The notes: generated by a model from the letters alone, not told the origin. A DNA stretch of 64,000 nt from Chthoniobacter flavus Ellin428 (GCF_000173075.1 NZ_ABVL01000004.1:62001-126000), one strand, 5' to 3'; positions 35,485 to 44,205 are shown, counted from the stretch's first letter. Numbers and translations: made by a program.

Positions 35485-36471
35485 TCAGGCATTGATCAAT
35501 TTCATGTTGGCCGGGTGATAACGGTCGCCGGTGATCGGAATCGCGGAGATCTCTCCGCGGATTTGCTCTTCATCCTCCGGTGTCAGCGAGACGCCGAGAG
35601 CCCCCATGTTGTCCTCCAGATACTTCACGCGTTTGGTGCCGGGGATCGGCACGATGTCGTCGCCTTGCGCGAGCACCCAGGCGAGCGCGAGTTGGGCGGG
35701 CGTGCAGCCTTTTTTCTGGGCGAGCGCTTTTACCGCTTCGGCCAGCTTGAGATTGCTCTGCAGATTTTCTTCGCCGAAACGCGGGTAGTTGGTCAGGCGG
35801 AAATCGCCGGCCTCGAGGTCGGAGACTTTTTGGATGGCGCCGGTGAGGAAGCCGCGGCCCAGCGGGCTGTACGGGACGAAGCCGATACCAAGTTCGCGGC
35901 AGGCGGCGAGCACGTCGTTTTCCTCCACGTCGCGGGTCCAGAGCGAATACTCGCTCTGCAGCGCCGCGATGGGATGGATCCTGGCCACGCGGCGCAAGGT
36001 ATTGGCGCTGGTTTCGGAAAGGCCGATGGCGCGGACCTTCCCGGCCTGGACCAGTTCGGCCATGGCGCCGACGCTGTCTTCGATCGGCACGGCAGGGTCG
36101 ACGCGGTGCAGGTAGAAGAGATCGATCACGTCGATGCCCAGGCGCTGCAGACTGGCGTCGCAGACCGCCCTGGCATTGGCGGGCGAACCGTCCGTGCCGT
36201 TGATGCCTGTCGGGCCGAAGCAGAAGCCATACTTTGTGGCGATGACCAGCTTCGAGCGGTCAGTCTCCTTGAGGAAGCGGCCGAGCAGCTCTTCGTTCCT
36301 GTACGGACCGTAGGCTTCCGCGGTGTCGAGAAAGTTGCCGCCGAGCTCGATATAGCGATGCAGGACACGCAGCGACTCCGCGTCATCGGCGGGACCGTAG
36401 GCGAAAGACATGCCCATGCAGCCAAGGCCGAGTGGGGTGACGTTGAGAGGTCCGAGTTTGCGAGTTTTCAT
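35485..36471 (-). CDS. Aldo/keto reductase (AKR13-like)
   Basis: 328 residues from the ATG at 36471. The N-terminus [20 protein letters not shown] is typical of the AKR13/YakC group. Catalytic Asp and Tyr are in [10 protein letters not shown], Lys in IATKYGF and His in YLHRVDP; cofactor contacts are in [13 protein letters not shown]. Members reduce aldehydes and ketones with NADPH. An upstream extension to 36561 is open but not conserved-looking. Confidence 0.92.
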   Translation of the reverse strand: MKTRKLGPLNVTPLGLGCMGMSFAYGPADDAESLRVLHRYIELGGNFLDTAEAYGPYRNEELLGRFLKETDRSKLVIATKYGFCFGPTGINGTDGSPANARAVCDASLQRLGIDVIDLFYLHRVDPAVPIEDSVGAMAELVQAGKVRAIGLSETSANTLRRVARIHPIAALQSEYSLWTRDVEENDVLAACRELGIGFVPYSPLGRGFLTGAIQKVSDLEAGDFRLTNYPRFGEENLQSNLKLAEAVKALAQKKGCTPAQLALAWVLAQGDDIVPIPGTKRVKYLEDNMGALGVSLTPEDEEQIRGEISAIPITGDRYHPANMKLINA

Positions 36472-36566
36472 GATTGGCGATGATTCGTATGTCCTCGGGG
36501 AAACGCGTTTAGAAAGGTGGTGGCGGTAGCCGCGATCCCGCCACGGCGGGACCACGACCACGGCAG

Positions 36567-36587
36567 GCGCCCCGCGGAGCGGGGCGC
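36567..36587. terminator. GC-rich hairpin downstream of the metallo-hydrolase gene
   Basis: GCGCCCCGC-GGA-GCGGGGCGC is a perfect 9-bp stem with a three-base loop, 16 bases past the stop of the minus-strand gene at 36604. A second CCGCC-x-GGCGG stem lies at about 36536-36550. There is no T tract, so its role as terminator is uncertain. Confidence 0.5.
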
Positions 36588-36603
36588 TCCCTCAGCCAAG
36601 CGC

Positions 36604-37626
36604 CTACGTCCAGGTCCAGCGGTCGTGGACGAATTCATAGCCGGTGTCGTTCTTGCGAACATAACCGAGCGCGGGATACGCGAAGTGCGCGGCGAAAATG
36701 CGCGAGCGATCGGCGGCGGCGCGATCGAACAGCTTCTTGCGCGTGACGCTGGCCAGGGCGGGCGTGGAATCGCCGGCCATCGTCCAGTCGAGATGTTCGA
36801 ACATGAGCACTTCATGATGCGCGGCATCGACGATGTGCAGGAGTTGCTCGTTCCCCGAGGTGATTGCGAAGGCGAAGTGTCCGGGCGTGTGGCCGGGAGC
36901 GTCGATCAATTCGATGCCCTCGAGCACGCGATCGCCGGGCGCGATCATCTGGATCTTCGGCTTCGCCTTGTTCAATACCGTTTGCACCATTTCCAGCATG
37001 CCGGAGATGAACTCCTTCGGCAGGCGCAATCCACTCACATCCGGCGACGGCGCGGTCCAATAGTCGAACTCGCGCTGGTGCATGAAATACTTCGCGTGCG
37101 GGAAGACGAGTTCCTTCGTCTTCGCATCGACCAGGCCGCCGATGTGATCGGAGTGGGCATGCGAGATGAAGATCCCGGTGATCTGCTCGGGCTGGACGCC
37201 TGCCGCCACCATCACGGGCAGCAACCGGCCGATGGTCGGCGCGGAGAAGCCGCCGGCCCCGGCGTCGAAGAGCACCCATTCGCCGCGCAGATTGACCAGC
37301 AGGACGTTGAAGGGCATCTCCGCGACCGGCTTTTGGAAATGCGCGGCGAGAACTTTGGCGAGTTCCTCCGCGGGCGCTTCGGTGGCCAGCATCGGCTGGA
37401 TCGGCATCGGCATATAGCCGTCGTTCAAGACATAGGCCGTCGCGTCACCGATGTGGAACCGGCGGTAGCAGGCTGCGGGATTGGGCGCTTCCGCGGGAGC
37501 AGCGGCCGCGGCCACGGCTTGCTCCGCGGCGGAAGCGTTGCGGCCCAGGAAGGCCGCCAGGCCGCCGAGACCGAGCAGGCGCAGCAGTTCGCGACGATGC
37601 AGAGGAGACAGATGGGTGGTGTTCAT
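36604..37626 (-). CDS. Secreted metallo-beta-lactamase fold hydrolase (Tat signal)
   Basis: 340 residues from the ATG at 37626. The N-terminus HRRELLRLLGLGGLAAFLG looks like a twin-arginine signal. The metal motif is ISHAHSDHIGG, with GHTPGHFAF and DAAHHEVLMFEH for the remaining ligands. It belongs to the quorum-quenching lactonase/sulfatase-like group by pattern, but the substrate is unknown. The open frame extends much further upstream into the alcohol dehydrogenase gene in another frame; that part is a shadow. Confidence 0.9.
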   Translation of the reverse strand: MNTTHLSPLHRRELLRLLGLGGLAAFLGRNASAAEQAVAAAAAPAEAPNPAACYRRFHIGDATAYVLNDGYMPMPIQPMLATEAPAEELAKVLAAHFQKPVAEMPFNVLLVNLRGEWVLFDAGAGGFSAPTIGRLLPVMVAAGVQPEQITGIFISHAHSDHIGGLVDAKTKELVFPHAKYFMHQREFDYWTAPSPDVSGLRLPKEFISGMLEMVQTVLNKAKPKIQMIAPGDRVLEGIELIDAPGHTPGHFAFAITSGNEQLLHIVDAAHHEVLMFEHLDWTMAGDSTPALASVTRKKLFDRAAADRSRIFAAHFAYPALGYVRKNDTGYEFVHDRWTWT

Positions 37627-37640
37627 TTTCTTTTGGGAAA

Positions 37641-38665
37641 TCAATTCAGGTCGTTTTGCAGCACGATGCGATAGCGGGCCTTGCCGCTCTTCAGATGCTC
37701 GAAGGCATCGTTGATCTTCGACATCGGGAAGAGCTCGGTCGTCGGCGCGATGTCGTGGCGCGCGGCGAAGTCGAGCATCGTGGCGGTGGTGGCCGGGCTG
37801 CCCAGCGGCGAACCGGAGAAGGAACGCTGCGCGGCGAGCATGGGAAAGGCAGCGAGGCTCACCGGTTCGGCAATCGCGCCGACGGTGTGCAGGCGGCCTT
37901 TCGGCGCGAGGGCGTTGACGTAGGCCTGCCAGTCGAGTTTCACATTCACCGTGGAGAGGATGAAATTGAACGAGCCCGCGAGCTTCTCCATTTCGGCCGA
38001 GTTGCGCGAATTGACGACGCTGTTCGCGCCGAGTTGCAGCGCCTCGTCGCGTTTGGAATCGCTGGAGGTGAAGGCCACGACGTCGCAGCCCCAGGCCGTG
38101 CAGGAATTTCAGCGCCATGGTGGCCGAGTCCGGCCGATGCCGATCACGCCCACGCGATCCGGTCGGTTTCACGCCAAATTGCACGATTGGGTTTGAAAAC
38201 CGTGATGCCGCCGCAGAAGAGCGGGCCGGCCTTGGCGGGATCGACCCCTTCGGGCAGCGGAATGGTCCACGCGGCTTGCGCGCGCACCTGCGTGGCAAAG
38301 CCGCCGTGACGGTGGATAATCGTGCCCTCCGCCGTCGGGCAGAGATTGTGATCGCCGCTCATGCACTGGTGGCAGGTCATGCAACTGCCGGAATACCAGC
38401 CGAGACCCACGGTCTGGCCGACTTTGAGGTGCTTCACCTGGCCGCCGATCGCGACGACCTTGCCGATGACTTCATGTCCGCCGACGAGCGGGTAAACCGA
38501 CATGCCCCAGTCATTCTCGACCATGGAGAGATCGGAGTGGCAGACGCCACAATAAGAAACGGCGATGTCGACCTGCTCGTCCCCGAGCGGGCCGGGAGAA
38601 TACTCGAACGGCGTCAGAGGGCTTTTCGGTGCGGTCGCAGCGTAGGCTTTGATGGTGGTGCTCAT
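37641..38665 (-). CDS. Zinc-dependent NAD(P) alcohol dehydrogenase (CAD/YahK-like; about five extra bases)
   Basis: About 340 residues after repair. The first part has catalytic zinc ligands in SYCGVCHSDL and GGHEVIG, structural zinc Cys residues in SCMTCHQCMSGDHNLC and IPLPEGVDPAKAGPLFCGG. Between about 38100 and 38200 the frame changes several times. Read across frames it gives GVIGIGGLGHMALKFL, so the dinucleotide motif existed. The rest (VAFTSSDSKRDEALQLGA to HLKSGKARYRIVLQNDLN) is intact. It reduces aldehydes such as cinnamaldehyde-type substrates in its family. It lies 14 bases upstream of the metallo-hydrolase. Confidence 0.87.
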
Positions 38666-38725
38666 GGGTGATGATGGTTCGGTTGGCGTTTTGTCGTAGT
38701 CGTCGTGGAAAAAGTCAGGAACGGA

Positions 38726-38923
38726 GCGCTTGCGTTTTGGAGTGCGGCGCTGCTGCGCCGCTTTTCGATAGAAAGAAATCCTTTCCCCATTCGCGTCATC
38801 TGAGTGATTCGCGGGCTTCCCTGCCGTCGTTGTGCGAGGTCGGTAATGCTTGCGGTGCCCCGTCACTGTTCGAGGACCGGCTCTCAAAGCGGCGCAGCAG
38901 CGCCGCACTCCAAAACGCAGGCG
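38726..38923. repeat. REPIN-like inverted pair of REP-like elements
   Basis: 38726-38764 (GCGCTTGCGTTTTGGAGTGC, then GGCGCTGCTGCGCCGCTTT) and 38886-38923 are inverse copies of each other with one difference. They enclose 121 bases that include a CGCGTCATCTGAGTGATTCG word. The left element is identical in inverse to 28335-28373 over all 39 bases. The core GCGGCGCTGCTGCGCCGC is a near-perfect palindrome. Confidence 0.85.
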
Positions 38924-38928
38924 ATTCA

Positions 38929-39573
38929 TCACGCGTTCACTCCTTTGATCGCTTTCTTGTCCTTTGCTGCATTGGCCGCGCGCCAGAAGTACCACGCGGC
39001 GGTGGTGGCGTAAGGGCGCCAGCGCTCGGCGTGGGCGAGGATTTCTTTCGGCTTGGGCATTTCGTCGAGGCCGTAGGCCACGCGGAAACCATCGCGAATG
39101 CCGAAGTCATCGGCCGGAAAAACATCCGGCCGCCCGAGCTTGAAGATGAGCATCATTTCCACCGTCCACCGGCCGACACCGCGGACTTGCACGAGCCGCT
39201 CGATGATTTCGGCATCGTTCATTTTTTGAATTGCGCGCGTGCTGGGGATCGTGCCGTCGAGCGTCTTCGCGGCGATGTCGCGCAGGGCGGCGATCTTCGC
39301 CCACGAGAAACCCGAACCGCGCAACGCTTCATCCGTTACACTCGCGAGGTCTTTGGCTGTCGGAAATTTCTTGCCCGGAAAAAGCGCGCAGAAGCGGCGC
39401 AGGATGGTCTCGGCGGCGGTGCCGTTGAGTTGCTGATGGGCCACCGCGCGGACCAAGGCGCGGAAAGGGGAGTGATCCTTCTCCGGTTGGAGCGTGCACG
39501 GTCCGTGGGTGCGAATGAGCCGGCGCATCACCTTGCACCGCTTCGTGAGATACTCGTGGGCTTCTGGCGTCAT
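38929..39573 (-). CDS. DNA-3-methyladenine glycosylase II (AlkA-like)
   Basis: 214 residues from the ATG at 39573. It is the helix-hairpin-helix-GPD fold base-excision glycosylase without the N-terminal AlkA domain, like many short bacterial forms. The HhH is VRGVGRWTVEMML and the catalytic Asp lies in FPADDFGIRDG. It removes alkylated purines. An alternative start at 39621 is open. Being in a detoxification block it may be co-regulated with reductases that handle reactive electrophiles; this is inference. Confidence 0.92.
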   Translation of the reverse strand: MTPEAHEYLTKRCKVMRRLIRTHGPCTLQPEKDHSPFRALVRAVAHQQLNGTAAETILRRFCALFPGKKFPTAKDLASVTDEALRGSGFSWAKIAALRDIAAKTLDGTIPSTRAIQKMNDAEIIERLVQVRGVGRWTVEMMLIFKLGRPDVFPADDFGIRDGFRVAYGLDEMPKPKEILAHAERWRPYATTAAWYFWRAANAAKDKKAIKGVNA

Positions 39574-39589
39574 GATCGAGACCGGGTGT

Positions 39590-40915
39590 TTAACTTGATA
39601 TGGAAGCGGCCGAAGCGCCACCCGGTAATGGTGACGAATTCGCGACGCGGTCGCGCCGGCCTCGGCCGATTAAAAGCACGCCGGCGGCGGTGAGCACACA
39701 CAGGCTGCCCGAGATGAAAAAGGCGTGGTCGTAAGCGCCTTCGCTGGTGCGAATGAAACCCGCGCCCCACGCCGCCAGCGCCGCGCCGATCTGGTGCGAG
39801 GCCACGATCCAGCCAAACATGATGCCGACTTTTTCGCGGCCGAACGCCCGCGCGGTGAGCGCGACCGTGGGTGGCACGGTGGCGATCCAGTCGAGTCCGT
39901 AAAAGACGGCGAAGAGCGAGAGCCGATGCGTTTCCGGTTGAAACGCGCTGGGCAGGAAGAGCAGCGAAAGGCCACGCAATCCGTAATAGGTGAAGAGCAG
40001 CCAGCGATTCGAAAAGCGATCGGAGAGCCAGCCGGAGGCGGTGGTGCCGAAGAGATCGAAGATGCCCATCACGGCCAGCAAGCCCGCGGCCTGGACCTCG
40101 GGAATGCCGTGATCCATGCATGCGGGGACGAGATGGGTGCCGATGAGGCCATTGGTGCTCGCGCCGCAGATGAAGAACGATCCGGCGAGCAGCCAGAAAT
40201 CGCGTGAACGCAGGCCGAGACGCAGCGCGCCGAGCGCGGCGGAGAAAGGGTTGCCCGCCGGCGCAGGTGTCGGTGCAGGCTCGTCGGGAGACAAGCCGTA
40301 CGGCCGCACGGCCCCGGCGGGACGGTCGCGCATGAAAAAGAAAATGATCGGCAGCATCGTCAGGAGCACCGCGACGATGATGGAGACCGCGCTGCGCCAG
40401 CCGCGGATTTCGATGACATGGGCGAGCAGCGGCAGGAAGAGCAACTGGCCGGTCGCAGTGCTGGCCGTGAGGATGCCGATGATGAGCCCGCGTTGTTTAT
40501 GGAACCAGCTGTGGACGATGGTCGCGCCGAGGACGAGGGCCGTGAGGCCGGTCCCCGAGCCGACGAGCACACCCCAGAGCAGCGTGAGCTGCCCACGAAG
40601 TTTTCATGACGAGCGCCCGTGCTGGCGACGCCGGCGGCGACGAGCGTGAACGCCAGGAGCATGATCCCGGCGCGGCCCGTAGAGATTGATGAAGCCGGCG
40701 GCAAAGGGGCCGATGAGCCCGTAGAGGAGAAGATTGACCGAGACGGCGAAAGAGATGGTGGCGCGAGACCAGCCGAATTCGTGCTCGAGCGGCACGATGA
40801 GCACGCTGGGCACGGAGCGCACGCCGGCGCCGACGATCAAGGTGAGAAACGTGACCGCGGCGACGACCCACGCGTAGTGGAAGCGTGGGGAGGGTTGGGG
40901 TGGGGAAGATGTCAT
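39590..40915 (-). CDS. MFS transporter (oxalate/formate antiporter-like; about three extra bases)
   Basis: About 440 residues with twelve predicted membrane helices after joining three frames. The N-terminal part FHYAWVVAAVTFLTLIVGAG and FINLYGPRR, a middle part GIMLLAFTLVAAGVAS, and the long C-terminal part from LVGSGTGLTALVLG onward are consecutive in space. The breaks are near 40676 and at about 40595-40615. ASGWLSDRFSNRWLLFTYY is the central MFS loop motif. Monocarboxylate-like substrate is possible, not shown. Confidence 0.85.
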
Positions 40916-40931
40916 ACGTGTTAGCGGATGC

Positions 40932-41025
40932 CCAAACGGAGGGACGCGCTCCTGCGCGATCCCACACTTCTTTCACGTCGCGGACAGGTGTTGGGGAACG
41001 CGCAGGAGCGCATCCCTCCGTTTGG
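40932..41025. repeat. Intergenic hairpin (CCAAACGGAGGGACGCG arms)
   Basis: CCAAACGGAGGGACGCGCTC plus CTGCGCG (40932-40958) pairs with CGCGCAGGAGCGCATCCCTC plus CGTTTGG (40999-41025), with one mismatch and a 40-base loop. It lies 16 bases from the MFS start. Confidence 0.85.
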
Positions 41026-41090
41026 CGACGCTTCGCGCCAAATGCGGACGTCATCCAATGAGACGTGGTCCATCATTACCTGCCTCGCCA

Positions 41091-41549
41091 TCAAGGCTGC
41101 CCGCCGAAGCTCACGTAGTCGTCGACGTCGAGCAGGTCGAACCACGTCGTGATGTCTTCGCGCGTCGTCGAAAACTGAGCGACCTTCTCGGCGAAGTGTT
41201 GCAGCGTCTCGGCGTCGCTGTCTGGACCGCGCTGGAGATGATAGTTGCTCCACTGGGCGATTTCCCATGGCTCGCGCGGGGTGCGGGCGTTGGCCTGGAT
41301 CCACGTCAGCATTTCGCTGTCGCTCTTGCCGGTGGCGACTTCGGCTTGCAGCGCGGCCTCATCGATCCCGGTGAAGTTGAGGAAGTGCCGGTTCATTCCT
41401 TTGCCATCGAAGCGGTATTCGCCATTTTTGCCGGCCACCAGCGCGCGACATTTATCGAGCAAACGAGGCAGGAGGACGTATCCGCCCAGTTTCACGCGCG
41501 GGCTGCGCGGCGGGCGTTGCGTGAGGTCGGGTGCGATGAATTGGCTCAT
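41091..41549 (-). CDS. DUF5069 protein, copy 2
   Basis: 152 residues with the same hallmarks as the copy at 29361-29804: LTQRPPRSPRVKLGGYVLLP, GKNGEYRFDG and a C-terminal DDYVSFGGQ. Identity is moderate by eye, so the duplication is not recent. It is 17 bases downstream of the old yellow enzyme gene in the same operon. The repeated pairing with reductases suggests a role linked to them, but no biochemical function is known. Confidence 0.88.
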   Translation of the reverse strand: MSQFIAPDLTQRPPRSPRVKLGGYVLLPRLLDKCRALVAGKNGEYRFDGKGMNRHFLNFTGIDEAALQAEVATGKSDSEMLTWIQANARTPREPWEIAQWSNYHLQRGPDSDAETLQHFAEKVAQFSTTREDITTWFDLLDVDDYVSFGGQP

Positions 41550-41566
41550 GGGTTGTTCGGTTAAGG

Positions 41567-42616
41567 TTAGAGCGCGGGGTAGTCGGTGTATCCGTGGGAG
41601 CCGGGCGCGTAGAACGTGCTGGAATCGGGCGTATTCAGCGGAGCGCCGGTGACAAAACGAGCCGGCAGATCCGGGTTGGCGATGAAGAGTTTGCCGAAGG
41701 CCACGGCGTCGGCTTCGCCCGCGGAGACGATCTGGTCGGCCGATTCCCGGGTAAACTGTTCGTTGGCGATATACACGCCGCCGAAGGCGCGCTTCAGTTC
41801 CGGGCCGAGGCGGCCCGGTCCGACGGCTTCACGAGCGCAGAGAAAGGCGATGCGCCGTCGACCCAGCTCGCGCGCGACGTAGCCGAAAGTGTGCGCCGGG
41901 TTCGAATCGCCCATGTCGTGCGCATCCCCGCGCGGCGCGATGTGCACACCCACACGATCCGCGCCCCAGACGGAGATCACGGCATCCGTCGCTTCGAGCA
42001 GCAGGCGCGCGCGATTCTCGATCGGGCCGCCGTATTCGTCGGTGCGATGGTTCGTGCTGTCCTGCAAAAATTGGTCGAGCAGATAGCCATTCGCGCCGTG
42101 CAATTCCACACCGTCGAATCCGGCCCGCTGCGCATTCTCCGCGCCGCGGCGGTAGGCCGCGATGATGCCCGGAATTTCGTCCAATTCCAACGCGCGGGGC
42201 GTGACGAACGGTTTCTCCGGGCGCACGAGGCTGACGTGGCCTTTCGCGGCGATGGCGCTGGGCGCGACCGGTTGCCGGCCTTCGAGGAACATGGGATCGG
42301 AAACACGTCCGACATGCCAGAGTTGGAGAATGATGCGGCCGCCGGCCTGGTGCACCGCATCGGTGACCAGCGACCAGCCACGCATCTGCTCCGCGGACCA
42401 GATGCCCGGCGTATCAGCGTAGCCCACGCCCATCGGATCGACGGACGTCGCTTCGCTGACGATGAGCCCGGCCGAAGCGCGCTGGCGGTAGTATTCAGCC
42501 ATGAGCGCATTGGGCGTGCGGGTCGCGCCGGCACGCGCCCGGGTGAGCGGCGCCATGATGATCCGGTTGGGAAGGGTGAGCGCGCCGACCTGGAGCGGAG
42601 TGAAGAGAGGATTCAT
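41567..42616 (-). CDS. Old yellow enzyme family NADH:flavin oxidoreductase (NemA-like)
   Basis: 349 residues from the ATG at 42616. FMN-dependent ene-reductase. LTLPNRIIMAPLTRARA at the N-terminus, the active-site segment VELHGANGYLLDQFL (His-x-x-Asn), GGPIENRARLLLEA and late AVAFGKLFIANPDLPAR are all present. Such enzymes reduce alkenes of unsaturated aldehydes, ketones, maleimides and nitro esters. It is the first large gene in the operon headed by the TetR operator at 43513-43527, like nemA under NemR. Confidence 0.94.
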   Translation of the reverse strand: MNPLFTPLQVGALTLPNRIIMAPLTRARAGATRTPNALMAEYYRQRASAGLIVSEATSVDPMGVGYADTPGIWSAEQMRGWSLVTDAVHQAGGRIILQLWHVGRVSDPMFLEGRQPVAPSAIAAKGHVSLVRPEKPFVTPRALELDEIPGIIAAYRRGAENAQRAGFDGVELHGANGYLLDQFLQDSTNHRTDEYGGPIENRARLLLEATDAVISVWGADRVGVHIAPRGDAHDMGDSNPAHTFGYVARELGRRRIAFLCAREAVGPGRLGPELKRAFGGVYIANEQFTRESADQIVSAGEADAVAFGKLFIANPDLPARFVTGAPLNTPDSSTFYAPGSHGYTDYPAL

Positions 42617-42679
42617 CAGAGCGAGTGGGTGGGGGCCGCAGCCCTGCGGGATGAATGGCCGCGGCCCCCGGTGTTGGGT

Positions 42680-42767
42680 GCGGTCACTTCGGGTGTGTTG
42701 GGTTGGGTCGAAGTGACCGCGGTTGGGTTGGGTGAATCGAGGTGACGGCGCACTGTTGTCAGTGCGC
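42680..42767. repeat. Two perfect hairpins between thioredoxin and old yellow enzyme genes
   Basis: GCGGTCACTTCG (42680-42691) and CGAAGTGACCGC (42709-42720) are perfect inverted copies with a 17-base loop that contains TTGGG heptamers. GCGCACT-GTTGTC-AGTGCGC (42748-42767) is a second one, seven bases past the thioredoxin stop. They may terminate or process the message between the two genes. Confidence 0.65.
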
Positions 42768-42773
42768 TCTATC

Positions 42774-43116
42774 TTAGGCGGCCTGGAGCGTTTCGAGTTT
42801 CTCGAGCTTCTCCAGGATGCTCTGCTTGCCGAGGGTGCCGACGGCGTAGTCGCGGACCTGGCCGTTCTTGAAGAACAGCAGGGTGGGCACGGCGCGGACG
42901 CCGAACTTGCTGGCCAGCTCTGGATGGTCGTCAATGTTCAGCTTGGTGATCTTGAAACGGTCACCCTGGCTGGCGGCGATCTCGTCGAGCGCACGGGGCC
43001 ATCATCCTGGCAGGGGCCGCACCAAGGGTGCCCCAAAAGTCGACGAGCACCGGTTTGCTGGATTCCACGACTTCCGTGTTGAAGGTGGTCGGGTCGATGT
43101 TGGTTGGATGGTTCAT
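42774..43116 (-). CDS. trxA: Thioredoxin (four extra bases around the active site)
   Basis: About 112 residues after repair. The start NHPTNIDPTTFNTEVVESSK and VLVDFW are in one frame. The active-site motif WCGPC is seen in a neighbouring frame at about 43005-43015, and EIAASQGDRFKITKLNIDDH through VRAVPTLLFFKNGQVRDYAV is in a third, ending ETLQAA at 42774. Extra single bases lie near 43040, 43035, 43012 and 42998. The literal ORF stops after about 50 codons. It is a cytoplasmic dithiol reductase that could keep the regulator or reductases reduced. Confidence 0.83.
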
Positions 43117-43176
43117 AGGGTTTCTGCGGCGGGTTGGAAGGTTGCTTGGGTAGGGACGACGAAGTGCCCCGTTGGT

Positions 43177-43476
43177 TCATGCGGCATGGGACAACGTCCC
43201 GCCGCTGTGGTCGTAAGGGTGGTGATCGCCGATCGCGGCGATGACGAAGCGGGCTTTTTCCTCGGCCAGGGCCGGGAAAAAGAGATTCGGGAACCCGGTC
43301 TCCTGCGCGACTTCAGTGGCGTCATCGAGCACCCGGCGGATGAGGGCTGGGGTGACACGAACGCCAAACTCGCGCATGAGCCGGGTGGAAACAGTGCGGC
43401 GCAGCCCGGTCGCGAGATGGGCGAGCGAGTTGAGCGATTGCGGCTGGGTGGTGAGGGTTTTGGTTCGGCGGTTCAT
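43177..43476 (-). CDS. Small hypothetical protein, first gene after the operator
   Basis: 99 residues, helical, with no Cys and no membrane segment. The core LMREFGVRVTPALIRRVLDDATEVAQETGFPNLFFPALAEE reads like a folded small domain, so it is probably real; I do not recognise it. It starts 37 bases downstream of the operator 43513-43527 on the minus strand and is followed 60 bases later by thioredoxin, so it is the first gene of that transcript. Confidence 0.6.
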   Translation of the reverse strand: MNRRTKTLTTQPQSLNSLAHLATGLRRTVSTRLMREFGVRVTPALIRRVLDDATEVAQETGFPNLFFPALAEEKARFVIAAIGDHHPYDHSGGTLSHAA

Positions 43477-43512
43477 GGTCGTAGTCGGATGGTTACATTG
43501 CGGTGATAAAAA

Positions 43513-43527
43513 TAGACCAGTCGTCTA
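43513..43527. promoter_or_regulatory. TetR operator, copy 2
   Basis: TAGACCAGTCGTCTA, an inverted repeat TAGAC-N5-GTCTA, is identical to the copy at 44173-44187. It lies between the tetR stop and the following gene on the minus strand. No strong -35/-10 pair is visible here. Confidence 0.85.
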
Positions 43528-43544
43528 TAAGCGGCTGCGAAAAA

Positions 43545-44156
43545 TTACTTAGCGGGCCCCGGGGTAAGGTAGCCGCGGATAAAAAGGGCGGCGGAACGGA
43601 GCGAGGAGACGCTTTTCTCCACCTGCATCCGCTGGTTGGCACCCATCCAGAGGTCCTGCATCATAATGGCGGTAGTCTGAGGATTGAGTTCCTTGCGGAA
43701 CACACCCTTTTCCTGGCCTTCGATAAGCAATTTCTCCATGAATCCGCGCCATTCGCGCATGCCTCCGGCCAGAACGGCGCGCATATCGTCGCTGAAAGTG
43801 GCGACTTCGGTAGCGAGCTTGGCCACGAGGCAGCTGCACTGGCAGCTATTGCCCATCATGTTGGCGATGGTCAGGTCGAAATAGGCGGCCAGACGCTCGG
43901 CGGGGTCTTCGGAAAGCTCCGAGGTGAGCAGGGCCTTGCGCTTGTAGTTCGAGGCATCGGCGACGTAGTGCTTCAACAGCTCGACGCCGAAATGTTCCTT
44001 GGACTGAAAGTAGTGGTAGAAGGAGCCCTTGGGGACTTTGACCGCGGAAAGGATCTCGTTCAGCCCGACTGAGTGGAAGCTCTTCTGAAGCATGATCTCC
44101 TCCGCCGCATCGAGGATGCGTTCCTTGGTAGTAGGAGTGGCGGTAGTGGTGCTCAT
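43545..44156 (-). CDS. TetR/AcrR family transcriptional repressor (NemR/AcuR-like)
   Basis: 203 residues. The N-terminal HTH (about 10-55) reads KERILDAAEEIMLQKSFHSV and GSFYHYFQSKEHFG. The C-terminal domain is of the type found in AcuR/NemR relatives (MMGNSCQCSCLVAKLATEVA). Three Cys residues in CQCSC lie where related repressors sense electrophiles by Cys modification. It carries its own operator in its promoter and a second, identical one ahead of the downstream genes including thioredoxin and old yellow enzyme, so it is probably autoregulated and controls that operon. Confidence 0.92.
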   Translation of the reverse strand: MSTTTATPTTKERILDAAEEIMLQKSFHSVGLNEILSAVKVPKGSFYHYFQSKEHFGVELLKHYVADASNYKRKALLTSELSEDPAERLAAYFDLTIANMMGNSCQCSCLVAKLATEVATFSDDMRAVLAGGMREWRGFMEKLLIEGQEKGVFRKELNPQTTAIMMQDLWMGANQRMQVEKSVSSLRSAALFIRGYLTPGPAK

Positions 44157-44168
44157 TGCGTGGGTATA

Positions 44169-44197
44169 GGATTAGACCAGTCGTCTAGTGGTGTCAA
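44169..44197 (-). promoter_or_regulatory. tetR promoter with operator between -35 and -10
   Basis: On the minus strand TTGACA (complement of 44192-44197) is followed after exactly 17 bases by TAATCC (44169-44174). The operator TAGACGACTGGTCTA (44173-44187) fills the spacer and touches the -10 box. A bound repressor would block RNA polymerase directly. Confidence 0.85.
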
Positions 44198-44205
44198 AAG
44201 AAAAA

